The position numbers were made by a program, and so were the translations under genes. From NCBI GenBank assembly GCA_001051155.2, contig JYIP02000010.1:248001-312000 (forward strand): a DNA stretch of 64,000 nucleotides, in the 5' to 3' direction. Positions 1 to 10,414 of the stretch are shown piece after piece (positions within the stretch are counted from its first letter, which is position 1; every line of letters starts with the position of its first letter). A model generated the notes under the pieces. That model saw only the letters and a program-made list of their open reading frames with translations, did no database searches and was not told the DNA's origin. The stretch comes from Chrysoporthe austroafricana. Taxonomy: Eukaryota > Ascomycota > Sordariomycetes > Diaporthales > Cryphonectriaceae.

Positions 1-461
1 TGTATTTACCTTCCAATGGACATATAAGGACAGTATTATATACCAAGTCTTGTTGAGTTCTAGTTCTGGGTCTCCAGGCCTCTCTGTTCCGCTCTCATTG
101 TCCCATCATTGCACTCGTATCGAGTAGAGATTTCTCAGCGTAACACTGGATTACAAGAATGAAGTGCATGAAAGAACAATCCTTTCGTTATGGCAAGGCA
201 GTAATCATACGCCGCTTTCGCAGGTTACAGTTATCGTTGTGCACTTATGTAGGATGAAGAATCCCAGGGTAAGCTATGATTACAGCACATCTCGTCTTCC
301 ACGACCGAATCAGTGGGACTGTCATAGCTCTGAAATGCCTGCAGGGATCTAGCCGGAAGCTGTGAGGGCCGCCACGCTGCTTGGCTGTCAAAAGTTGTGC
401 AGACGCTCCACATGGCCCACAGCTCAACGTTATGAAAAGCAAAAATTTCCTCGATTCCACT
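1..461. other. No supported gene before the tRNA
   Basis: Only short overlapping open frames on both strands with no recognisable domain, splice pattern or repeat. I see nothing that can be supported here apart from the 5' flank of the tRNA-Leu gene. Confidence 0.5.
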
Positions 462-479
462 GGCAAGATGGCCGAGCGG

Positions 480-533
480 GTAAGCATCACCTACGCATCC
501 ATCTGAACGCTCCTTGCCTAACAATGTCTCCAG
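480..533 (+). other. Spliceosomal-type intron-like insertion in the tRNA D-loop
   Basis: This 54-nt segment begins GTAAGC and ends CCAG. It holds a fungal branch-site consensus CTAAC at 518-522, with the branch A at 521 lying 12 nt before the 3' AG. Its length and branch spacing match introns in the protein-coding genes of this window. Removing it joins GAGCGG to TCTAAGG, the usual eukaryotic tRNA-Leu D-loop, with no base lost or added. That it is a spliceosomal intron is inference from these signals. Confidence 0.6.
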
Positions 534-553
534 TCTAAGGCGCCACGTTCAGG

Positions 554-572
554 TCTTCAGCTTGAACATACT
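554..572 (+). other. Canonical nuclear tRNA intron (19 nt)
   Basis: Insertion after the base 3' of the CAG anticodon, between positions 37 and 38, flanked by the perfectly paired anticodon stem. This is the standard site cut by the tRNA splicing endonuclease. Confidence 0.85.
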
Positions 573-616
573 TCGTGGTCTCGAAAGAGGCGGGAGTTCG
601 AATCTCCCTCTTGTCA

Positions 617-628
617 TTTTACTTTTTT
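617..628 (+). terminator. Pol III terminator of tRNA-Leu
   Basis: Four T residues follow the discriminator base at once (617-620), and a second run of six T (623-628) is two bases further. T-runs of four or more on the coding strand terminate RNA polymerase III. Confidence 0.8.
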
Positions 629-895
629 ATTTTTGGTATCAGATGCAATGGACAGGAGAGAGAAACATCTTTTGTTCGCCCGCAAACGCCTGGCGGAATC
701 TATAGGTAGCTAAGCCAGGGCCGTCGTCTGCAAAACGCAAGGGCTGGACTTTGCTTTCTGGTTTGAAATGGCAAGGCAAATAGGAAACTTATCGCACTTT
801 TGGGTGCTTTATTTCCTTTTGTATTACTTTTCGATACTGTAACTCTAGCTCGTAAGGTAAGGCTAACCCCGACCTAAGATCAAGGTGACGAACTA

Positions 896-948
896 AGTCA
901 AAGCACCCATAAGTGGGCCACCCTTAGTGAGCCACCCTGGCCAGCCAC
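896..948 (+). repeat. Left terminal inverted repeat of the pogo-type element
   Basis: 53 bp, reverse complement of 2691-2746 apart from one small indel; it starts directly after the TA at 894-895. Confidence 0.92.
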
Positions 949-1043
949 ACCGCCAATTTAACCACCCCTATATAGTTTTTATTTTCTTTGCCATTTTTTA
1001 TCCAAACAACTTTATATTTTCACAATATATCTATTATTGACCA

Positions 1044-2660
1044 ATGAAACCATATAAAGAAAATGAAGTTCATCAGGCCCTCGAGGCTATCAGAAAACGC
1101 CAGTCTATACGGAAAGCCTCGATCGAATGGGGGGTTCCGAGGGCTACCCTTCAACATCGCCTTGCTGGGAAAGAACGACGTGAAATAGCCCACGAATCAA
1201 GACAAAGGCTCTCTATTGACCAAGAACGACGGCTAGCTGAATGGATTCTTTTGCAAGAAAGCCTAGGGCTCTCGCCTAGCCATTCAGATCTTAGGATTTT
1301 TGCTCAGAAGATCCTATCTATCAGAGGGGACCTTCAACCTTTAGGGAAGAGATGGACTGAATCTTTTTTACGGCGAAATCCAGGCATACAGGTTAGAAAG
1401 GCTCGTCGGATTGCTTCAGCCCGGACCAATAGGGCTACAATCGAAATAATTCAACGTTGGTTCCGTCTGCTCGATATGCCTCGCCTTCAGCCAATCAAGC
1501 CAGCTAACCGATGGAATATGGACGAAGCTGGAATAATTGAAGGCCAAGGAGAGAATGGCTTAATCCTGGGAGGGTCTTCTTCGCGTCCGATACAGAAAAA
1601 AGAGCCTGGTTCTCGAGCTTGGACCTCTTTTCTCGAATGCATATCAGCTGCCGGCATTTCTCTTCCTCCTCTGGTAATATTCAAAGGAAAATCTGTACAG
1701 CAACAATAGTTTCCTTTGGATATAGAACCTTTCAGAAGCTGGCAATTTACTGCTACGAAAAACGGCTGGACGGATAATGATACGGCGCTCGAATGGCTGC
1801 AAAAGATCTTTATTCCGAATAGCCAGCCAGACGACCCTTCCGAAACCAGGTTATTGATCTTGGATGGCCACGGCAGCCACGCAACAGCTGATTTATGTGG
1901 GAATGCTTCCAAAACAATATTCTATTACTTTATTTGCCCCCTTATACTTCACACGTTCTTCAACCTTTAGATCTAAGCGTCTTCTCTTCTCTCAAGAGGG
2001 TCTATCGGAAGAAGATCAGTCTCCTGGGCCAATGGGGAGATTCAACAATTGCTGGAAAAAGGATTTTTCTTGAAAACTATCGTCTGGCCCGGATAGAAGG
2101 TCTTTCAAGCCAGAATATTCGGTCTGGATGGAAAGCTACAGGTCTTTGGCCTATCTCGTGCCAAATCGCTTTTCAGCCCTCTTCTTCTCGAGAACACTTA
2201 ACAATATATCCAGACTCAGATTTCTTCGAGCTCAAGGCTTTCGATAGCAGCAAACTTCATTCCGGAACCCTCTTTAAACGAATCGACTATATATACGACG
2301 CCCAGGAAGGCTCAAGACCTAAAGGACCAGTTGGATCGCTTCAAAGCCCAGATTTCACCATCGCCAGCACAGCGCATTCTATTCAGAAAAATTACTAAAG
2401 GTTTTGACAAGAAAGACCTTCTATTGGCTCATGCCTTCCAAAGAATTCAGGCCCTATAGACCCAAGTTGAAGCTATCAGACCTAGAAAAAGAAGGAAGGT
2501 AGAAACCAGTCCGAATTCCAGGTTTGCTGATATCGAAGCTATCCAGAGGGCTCAAAAAGAGGCCAACCAGGATGCAGATGGTTCCAGTGAAGAGAGCGAT
2601 AGCGAATTATCTATTGTTGAAGAGAACTGTATTGTAGTTGCTGATATGGAAGAGCAGTAA
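1044..2660 (+). pseudogene. Pogo/Fot1-family transposase, disrupted
   Basis: The first 221 codons encode an N-terminal Psq-type helix-turn-helix, then a Tc5/CENP-B-type DNA-binding stretch, and the start of the DDE core with the NMDEAG motif (first catalytic Asp, about residue 160). A TAG at 1708-1710 follows QQQ, where family members usually carry Trp, so TGG to TAG is likely. The next frame holds the second catalytic Asp motif (DGHGSH, about 1863-1880). A frameshift near 1890-1930 moves the rest, including the PPYTSHVLQPLD block, to another frame. A further frameshift lies near 2380, and a TAG at about 2458 sits in the basic tail, which ends at TAA 2658-2660. No intact transposase can be made. 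The nonsense changes would fit RIP-type C-to-T mutation, but that is inference. Confidence 0.88.
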
Positions 2661-2690
2661 AGAAATCAAATATATGATATATATATATAT

Positions 2691-2746
2691 GTGGCTGGCC
2701 AGGGTGGCTCACTAGTGGGGGTGGCCCACTTATGGGTGCTTTGACT
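2691..2746 (-). repeat. Right terminal inverted repeat of the pogo-type element
   Basis: 56 bp, reverse complement of the left terminal repeat; followed by TA at 2747-2748. Confidence 0.92.
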
Positions 2747-2748
2747 TA

Positions 2749-3181
2749 TGGCCCACTTTCCTCACTCTTATCACCAATTTTGTCTGCATTCCTCTTTAGA
2801 TTCTATCTGTTTTGTACGATGGCAGATGGTGTGGTAGTAAAATCAGTCCTGTTTGTATGGGTCTGTGCATTTGTGAAGAATCCATATTGCTATTTTTACT
2901 GTTTTCATTTTTCACCTTCTCCACTCTCACCTTGCCTCCGTTCTCTCTTGAATTGTGATATGCTGCCTTACGCATATATATGTATTCATTAAATCAGAAA
3001 TGGAATCGTAATTGATCGTCTCAACACATGAGTATCGTTATAGTCCTATCGTTATAGTCCGGATTATAATCTAACGCAACCTCTTACGGAAATACTCGCC
3101 CGAAGATACGAGGTTATATTAAACACTCAAAGACTTCTATAGGCTGGTACCACTGTTTTCGATAACAATACCCCCAATAAA
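2749..3181. other. Intergenic, no gene seen
   Basis: AT-rich stretch between the transposon and the convergent kinase-like gene. It has a short open frame with no domain and an imperfect direct repeat of CGTTATAGTCC near 3033-3060. Nothing else is supportable. Confidence 0.4.
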
Positions 3182-5842
3182 CTAGTCCCTACGAGGCTCG
3201 CAACATTGCCTCAAATAGCTTCTAAACCAGGTCCCCATTTTCGCCAGGAGTGACACCCGTTGCGCATAAGATTGAACTGATATGGAACTCTGCCTTCTGT
3301 GAGTGATGACGGTTCCTACCAAGGGATCTGTCTCAGCGTTCTCGTGTTCATCCTGTAGTCGACAGCTAGGATCTACCTCTCCCGTCTGTGCCAATGCTGA
3401 TTCCATTGCGTCTGAATCTGTTCCGGACGTCCCATTCTTTTCAGATCTTGGCCCTGGAGCCGCAGAACTGGCTTCGGAAAACGACAACTGTCGGTTTAAA
3501 TGACTCCTTCGGTGTGGTAAGAATGGACGAGCTGCTTTTGATGTCGATATTTGCTCTCGGTTCTCAGAGTAGCCGTCCTTTTTGTCTGGTTCCAGAGCTC
3601 TGCTCAAAACGCGATTGATACCCGGGTGACGCCCTGTCCATCTGGAGTCCCCACTATTGGTGGACAGCCATGTTCTTTGAAGTATGGTCATGTATGCGTC
3701 AGATGAATCCCCAATTCTGCCCCTTGAAACGGCATCTTCTGTGATCTTTGAATGTGGGTTGTCCTCGAAAGTTGGACCAGGGGCGGGGCAGAAACTGTAA
3801 GCTTGCCCGTGGTTTTCACATCTCGACTGCATCCCACGCAACGCTACCACAACTTTGTCAGAGCCGTCACGTTGCTTTGCATCCACCAACAGAAGCTTAT
3901 CTTCAATCAAATCAAGAAGATCACGTATCAGACTGCTACAATCTTGTGCGGCCCGCAGCCGACGCATCCACTGTCCCGCGTATCCGGTCAGCGTACATTG
4001 CGAACGGTGGCTCAAGATCGTTCCAACGAGACCTACATCTTTAACACACGTTTTGACCTTGAATCTCGGGCTATTATCGGAGGACGATATAGTCTGAGAC
4101 GCAAAATATCTGTCTTCTGGGACCCGCAGGCCATATTCCCGGTCCTCGTTAACTCGTAATGTGGTGAACATCCCTCCTAACTGGACATATCTATATCCGA
4201 GCAGATACCACGTTAGGAATTCCAAAAATACACAACCTAGGCTCCATATGTCGTAGGCCCGAGAAATCTTCCCAGTGCTATACTCGGGAGCACGATAAGT
4301 TTGGGTTGTACCACGCGTGTTGGCTGCGGATCGGGAATTCTCCTCATGAAATCCTGTGAATCCGAAATCGCAGATGGCAAGACGCCCAGGATCAGCATTG
4401 TTTGGGCTGTAGTACCAGAGAATGTTCTCAGGCTTGATGTCACCATGGATTCCCCAACGTTTGACTTGTTTCTGATTCCATGTCGTGCCTTGGCGATGGA
4501 TTCTTCTGAGAGCCTGGGCTATACCAAGGAACTGGTCAACCATCCACTTGGCCAGAGAGCTATCGCGAGGTCGGTCCTTGCTCCAAAAGTCCCGAAGGTT
4601 TCCCCCATCAGCCCAGGGGAACATCAAGCAGACCGACTGATCTTGACGCCAAATGGCGAGAAGCTTAACGAGATGTGGGTCATTACTGTTACCAACGGCG
4701 GCAAGTAAATTGAGGACTTCGTCGTGTGAGGCGATATCTTGTTCATCGCTAGTATGCAATTCCTTGACCGCGAAGCTGGTGTCTTTCTGTGTTTCGCTCT
4801 GAGTCTAAATTCTGATAAGAAAAGACTGATATGCATATTGGGTGGATGGGGCAATCAATGTCACACTCACCTCGCAATAATTATGGTGTGCTGAGTGAAT
4901 ACGAACTCTTCGTACAGTACCGTGGTAACCGCTTGTCTTTAAGTTAGGCCCTATATCGATGAATGGGAGCACATCGGCCTGGGCTAACTCGTATGATGGC
5001 ACTCCACATTGACCTAAATCAAAAAATGGAGATGTAACCAAGTTCTGGTACTTCTCGAAGAGATCGCGCGTAGCACGCTTCCATACTCGTGAAAGCCGAA
5101 GCTTTTTTGATGGATCAACATCCCTCCAAAAGTCGACACGCCCGGAGACTGGGTCCCGACTAGAGGCCAAAGGCAGATCGGCATCTGTGAGCTTCGCATT
5201 TAGGAATGCCGATATCTCGTCTAACAAGTCGAATTCTGAAAAGTCAAGCAAGCACAGAACAGCAAATATTCCCCTTCTTGACGATTTCAGAGGTCTGTCA
5301 TGCTGGCCTGAGAAGCTGACCGATTTGCAAACACTCTGGGCCACTCGTCTCAGTCTCTTATTTAAATGCTGCCTTTTCTGATTTTTAGATCGTCGGAGTA
5401 GTTCCATGATTACGGACTTCTTGTTGATGAGGCGAAACAGTTCGTCATAGGGTAGCCAGCTTCTGCTCTTGACTGTCACCTGGCAAGCGTGGATCTGGTC
5501 GGGCAAATTGTTCTGGCGATGTTGTGACTCCACGCCTTCGGCGACGATTTTGAATTGGTCCACATTGCGTTGGCGAAGCTTATTCAAGAGTGCTGATTCG
5601 GCAGCTGAAAAACCTCGGTCCAGAGCTTTGAATATAATTCCGGCGTCATCTGCCTGAAAGCTTTGCTTCCTTGGACCAGCTCGGTTTGATCCGACTGGGG
5701 GTTCTTTGTTCATTACGCTCTCTTCTGGGCTCATTATGTGCTGTTGCTGGTGAACTGGTTCTAACGAGGTTGTAACATGGGCTATAACCTCATGAGGATG
5801 GTTCATACATGACATTTGCGACTTTGAATCGCATTTCAGCAA
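3182..5842 (-). CDS. Protein kinase-like protein with a long N-terminal region
   Basis: Two exons, 5842-4871 and 4804-3182, with a 66-bp GTGAGT..TTTAG intron; phases agree and give 864 aa. The first ~300 residues match nothing I recognise. The kinase fold begins before the intron. FAVKEL after the intron supplies the ATP-binding Lys (about residue 338). The catalytic loop reads HGDIKPENIL (about 444), with Gly instead of Arg in HRD. The metal-binding loop is an intact DFG (about 470), and APE follows near 496 with a YDIWSLGC helix. Asp and Asn of the catalytic loop are kept, so activity is possible. The C-terminal ~250 residues are polar and probably disordered. HGD-type kinases of this kind are a fungal-expanded group, often next to incompatibility-type genes. 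A paralogue lies at 8349-10414. Substrate and pathway are unknown. Confidence 0.82.
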
Positions 5843-7021
5843 GCTGGAAAGCAGTTGACAGCAAGTATGGATTGGCTAGAAATATAGATAATTACAGAGG
5901 ACAAGAGCAGATACAATGGAAAGGAGAAAGTAGGTAGGAATTTGAGGTTAAAGAAATCGGAAGGGCAGTGGAATAGAACAAGGCTAGGTGGAAAATAGAG
6001 GGTCACAGATTCCTAGAAAGCTGCCTGAGAGTGGCTGTGTGCTTTCTAGTGACAATAGATCAATTTCCAAAATTGATTAAGCCGCAGCTGCCACATGGCT
6101 GCTGGCTAGAGTAGTACACCTGTGTTTAAACACACTCCCAATTTCGTTGGCCAACGTGTAACATTAGGATTAAATGCGAGCTGTTTCTCAGGTCCACCAA
6201 ACTCCGCAGCTGATCCTGCATGGTAGGTCGTTACCATCATACACTATAGCTCTATTCAGCGTATTAGACATGATGTTGCAATTGCATAGCCGGTAGCTGA
6301 AGCGCAATCTATCCCCTCATCGCATTACATTGAACTTCGTGAGGCCTTCCTGTGGGTACTGCCGATTTCGATTAAGGTGCCCAAAGTTGGCTCACCGGCT
6401 TGTGTAGTAAGTGTAAAAAGTCATCTGGATGTCCGCGAAATCATCGTTCAATCTCGATCTTGTTCTCAGCATTCGCCCTGAGCCCCATTGCTTTTGCCTG
6501 CATTGACTTGTGGTGGCGACCTGTCTCTTCCATCTTCACAAGGCTTTTTGTATTACGTGAGGACATGATAAGCATAGACTTCCCCATTTGAGGGCGAGTG
6601 ACTCACTAATGGGGCGTGGTCACCAGGACCAATCCCTACTGTGAAGCCGGTCAATAAACCCTGTCATGCAGCATCTCAAGTTACACACCACCGAAGTGCA
6701 GACTCCACTAAGGCAGCAAGTGCAGAAATTTTGCAGTTTCAGCTGCATGAGCACATTGCTGCACTTCGCCACCGGAAGTGAGGCCAAGAATCTCTCGTGG
6801 ATTTCATGGGTAGCGAGGCTCAGGCCTCTTACAAGGATCGGGTGTATGATTGTGGTGGTATCAAGCGTTCTAATCCGTTTCTGACATCTCGTAGCTGATG
6901 TGGAAAAACGTGCATGATATAAAGTGCCGTCCTTCCGTTCTCGACTCAACAGTATTGTTCGAAGATCGAAGACTACGTTAGCAAGCAGAACAAAACGCCG
7001 AGCCATTCTTTGAAAACCTCC
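5843..7021. other. Intergenic region upstream of the minus-strand kinase-like gene
   Basis: Probable promoter and 5' leader of the minus-strand kinase-like gene. Open frames at 6400-6591 and 6620-7006 show no domain, and their composition does not suggest coding. No gene can be supported. Confidence 0.4.
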
Positions 7022-7399
7022 ATGAGCGCAATGGATAGCATCGAAAACGATCTAGTTGCTGTTGAGAATTGTTTTGATGAGTACATTCCTTTCAGGAAGT
7101 TCAAGAATCAACAGGAACTCTGCCATGATCTTGGGAAGAGATATGGTGAAGGAAAGTATTCTGTTGAGGTAAAATCCGCCGTCTAATCTGCCTAGCAATC
7201 TCGCATTAACCAATAAGACAGATCCGACATGATGTATACTGTATCAAAAAGCTAGCGTCAGCAGCCTCATCGCGTCTCCAGTCGGTGAGTGTCATATCTA
7301 AGCCACCTGGGGCTCAAATTATCAGCAATGCCTGACTCGGTTCTGGCCTAGAAGCAATGTACTCTGCATGAGATCCCTGAGGGAATTTCAACATTTTGA
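7022..7399 (+). CDS. Small three-exon hypothetical protein (about 85 aa)
   Basis: Exons 7022-7168, 7222-7284 and 7352-7399 join in frame. Intron 1 is GTAAAA..ACAG with a TTAAC branch-like site. Intron 2 is GTGAGT..CTAG with a perfect CTGAC branch site 16 nt before its end. The first ATG at 7022 gives MSAMDS; the second at 7031 is equally possible. The product is charged, with a Phe/Lys/Tyr-rich middle, and no signal peptide or known domain is visible. It lies between the two kinase-like genes and might be a cut-down relic of a larger gene. The support is splice geometry and a long first exon only. Confidence 0.4.
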
Positions 7400-8348
7400 T
7401 GACTGTACGGCTCGAAAGTGGGGGATGGAGAACTTCTCGCCGGACGGATAAGGCTGTCTCTTTATTTCATGTCTCCATTTAGTTAGAACCTAGTTCAGCA
7501 TTTGCAAGTAGTAGTGAATTGTACGAATGGACGTTCGGTAATTACTTCTACATCTCTCACCTCAGGCGCCTGAGTGATGTCTCAAGCTATTTGTTATCGG
7601 TGCTGGTATCCTAAGCCTCTTCAGAGCACACACCGAGTGTTCTTATCGTACTTTTGACCACCCAGTTCACGCCACCGACATCTGACCATGATGGGCGGGG
7701 TCATGTGTGTTGAATGTGTAGCAATTATCGCCGCGGGCCAATGAGCATGGAAGCGTGGTCTTGCAGCCTCGGTCATAATTTTCGCATCGGGTTAGGCCGC
7801 ACCGCAGAGCCTCATTCAAGATGTCGGTCACCAACCTTCCTGTGATGTGTCCACCTTACATTGGCCCAATTATCCTTCAGCTTAAGATAACCATGGCTAG
7901 ATAACTGTTTCAAGCAAGACTCAGATGTGTGGTTGTGATAGGCGTGACATAGGGTGCGAAAAGGCTGCCGCAATAGAGCTCTATTATTGTCTCGGAGGAA
8001 TCTTTTTAGTAGCCTACAGCGATATGAGGCTAGCTAGCGCGGTTGCCTTACTAGAGCCTTATTCATCATATTGCCAGGTTGTTATAAAGGCTGTTACGAG
8101 GAACAAGTTCCGGATTGAGCCAGGTTCAGTCTATCTGGTTAATTCGAGTGCCACAACGCTGGTTCTCTGAACTTTGTCGCATTCTATTCCTCACTGAATT
8201 TACATACCGTACTTTGTCAGAAGACATAGAACATCCCGGAAATCCACTGCGTGGAGCAGCTGGGCATCAGCTCCCCAGCTCAAACAAGACAGGGTTCAAG
8301 GGCCGCAAAAAGCTTCTGATCAAGACACAACGAATTATTGACTACAAT
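7400..8348. other. Intergenic region upstream of the plus-strand kinase-like gene
   Basis: No domain-bearing frame. An in-frame open extension upstream of 8349 begins at a non-ATG codon, so I treat it as leader. Promoter signals are not distinct. Confidence 0.35.
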
Positions 8349-10414
8349 ATGGGAGAACCGCCGCAGATCCAGATTAATGAGGAGACACCTCTGCAGAGAG
8401 TTCCCACTGACCTCATTATGGGCTCTTCCGCTGCGGTGATTCCAAGACAACACCCGTGGCAGCTCCCCGCCCCTGACATCATAGCCGTAAAAGCGGTTAG
8501 TGGTGATGAGCTGCTGGAAGAACTTCAAGATGTCCTCTATAAGGCCCCAGTAATGATTAAGTCAAGAAAAAAAGCCTTCTGGACACCTGAGCATTTCGAC
8601 AGACTAATGGATCGAACCATGGTCAACAACCTTGTCAATTACTTGCTTGAAAAAGGATACCTTCCAATGAATCCACCAAGGTCACGCGAAAACTGGCAGA
8701 AACTGATTTTTGGAGACGAAACACAGCAAAGTAATGGCTATACCAGAGTGAACGGATACCGTCGAGTTCTAGCTGTTTTGTTAATGGCTGAGCAAGTGAA
8801 ACAAATCAAGACCTTCGTCAATCAAGGTCTGAATGATGCCCACCTGCCTCTTACCTCCAAAGACAAAATACTGAGTACTTGGAAAACAAATCCAATCAAA
8901 TTATTTTGCGACATTCATCAATGGCCATTAGCCGTTCCATTCTTCTGGAGATCTAAAAGGCATGGGGAGATCTGCCACCTTACATTGGAGCACAATGAGA
9001 TCCGGCCATGGGAAATTTTGCGATGGGATGAACAGCCCGTAGCGCCGCTTGCCAGGTCGAGCGGAACAGTGTCACGGAGAAACCTGCAAAGTGGTCCGAG
9101 GGAAGTTGGTGGATTTGGTATCGTCCGCAAAATCATCATTCATCCCTCGCGGCATGATTACAATGCGATACTTAATAAGGTATGCAAATTCTCGGTGGGG
9201 TCTCCATGTAATCCAATTTCCGTTACCATGTTGTTCAACTGCTTACTACCGGTGCCTATCTGAAGTGGTCTGCTGAGGAGAACATATTCGCTCTCAAGAT
9301 CCTAAATACCAACGACAAAAGAGAGTTTGAAAAGGAGGTTGAGATGCTCGAGAGATTTGGTGGCAGACATGACCAGATCATCTCTCTATTAGCAACCATA
9401 AATTGCGAAGCTGACACCTCTCAATTTCATCTTCTGTTCCCTTGGGCTGATACTGATCTACTCAGGTTGTGGAAGCAATATCCCCAGGGGATCGAAAATA
9501 CGCAGGCAATTCGCTGGCTGGCTGAGCAATGCTATGGAATTGCAAGCGCTATAGCCTCTATTCATGAGCCGGATCCCCCAATTGTCATAGACAACAAACA
9601 AAAATGGGGGAGACATGGAGACATCAAACCACAGAACGTTCTATGCTTCAAAAAGGACTCGAAACGTGGTCTCACACACAATGTCCTTGTTTTGTCGGAC
9701 TTGGGACTGGCCCAAGCACGGGGCGACGCTACGAAATCCAACATCCCAGGCGAAGATCTCCCGGGCACGCCTAATTATCGACCGCCTGAGTGTGACATGG
9801 ATTCTAAACAAAGCGGCGACTTTGGAAAAGTTTCAAGAAGCTACGATATATGGACTCTAGGTTGCTTGTTTCTAGAGTTCATAGTGTGGGCGTTGGAAGG
9901 CTGGGAGGAGACCGAGTCCTTTTCCTGGGCTCGGTGTAGCGTCGCGTACCTGGAGTATGGGGGGAACGATACATACTACAGTGTGCAACGCAATAGTGAA
10001 GACGGAACAAGGGGTTACTTTTCATTAAAGCCGCAGGTATACGAGGTGAGTCGTACCTAATCAGAGTCAAGCAAGAACATCGATCGATGAAGGCAAAGAA
10101 AGAGGATAATAGCTGTTGGACATATCGGGTAACTAACAAAAGTCCAGCGTTTCGACTCTCTCCATATGCACGAGAATTGCACAGAGTACATTCACAGTAT
10201 TTTGGACCTGATCCAGAACGATATGTTACTCATAGAATCCAAACGCAAGAAGAGAATCAAAACATTGGATCTCAAGCGCAGAATGGAGTCCTTGTACCAA
10301 GGAGCTCAGCGAGATCCAAGGCTTTTTGATAAGCCTTGCCGTCGACGAAACATCAGTTCGCGCCAGGATCCTATCGATGCTGTGCTCAGGTGGAAGCTCC
10401 AACGGGGCGGCTGA
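8349..10414 (+). CDS. Protein kinase-like protein, paralogue of the 3182-5842 gene
   Basis: Three exons, 8349-9179, 9266-10045 and 10148-10414, give 625 aa; an alternative acceptor at 9277 would drop four codons. The N-terminal ~250 residues have no known domain. A glycine-rich stretch (VGGFGIVRK) precedes intron 1. FALKIL after the intron carries the ATP-binding Lys (about 288). The catalytic loop is HGDIKPQNVL (about 394), again Gly for Arg. DLG replaces DFG (about 422), PPE replaces APE, and YDIWTLGC follows. Compared with the other copy it lacks the long polar C-terminal tail and ends soon after the fold in a basic stretch. The shared plan (unknown N-terminus, intron inside the N-lobe, HGD loop) shows common origin. 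The substitutions in activation-loop motifs make weak or regulatory activity possible. Confidence 0.8.

Larger units (their letters stand above)
462..616 (+). tRNA. tRNA-Leu (anticodon CAG) with two interruptions
   Basis: A full tRNA-Leu folds once two insertions are removed. The acceptor stem is 462-468 with 609-615 (one G-T wobble) and the discriminator base is A616. The D-stem is 471-473 with 539-541. The anticodon stem CCACG 543-547 pairs with CGTGG 574-578, with the CAG anticodon at 550-552. A long type II variable arm spans 579-591, as expected for leucine. The T-stem GGGAG 592-596 pairs with CTCCC 604-608 around the loop TTCGAAT. A 19-nt insertion at 554-572 sits between positions 37 and 38, the normal place for a nuclear tRNA intron. 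A second insertion of 54 nt (480-533) lies in the D-loop, which is not a usual intron site. T-runs follow directly as a Pol III stop. It could be a functional gene with two intron types or a recently interrupted pseudogene. Confidence 0.88.
896..2746 (+). mobile_element. Fot1/pogo-type DNA transposon, decayed
   Basis: An 1851-bp element bounded by inverted repeats at 896-948 and 2691-2746. These are near perfect: the right copy is 3 bp longer because of a small indel around a CCACT stretch. A TA dinucleotide flanks each end (894-895 and 2747-2748), the target duplication expected of the Tc1/mariner-pogo superfamily. It holds one transposase gene with several inactivating lesions. The length is close to that of known fungal Fot1 elements. 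The long, well-kept ends suggest fairly recent activity, or mobilisation in trans, despite the broken gene. Confidence 0.93.
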
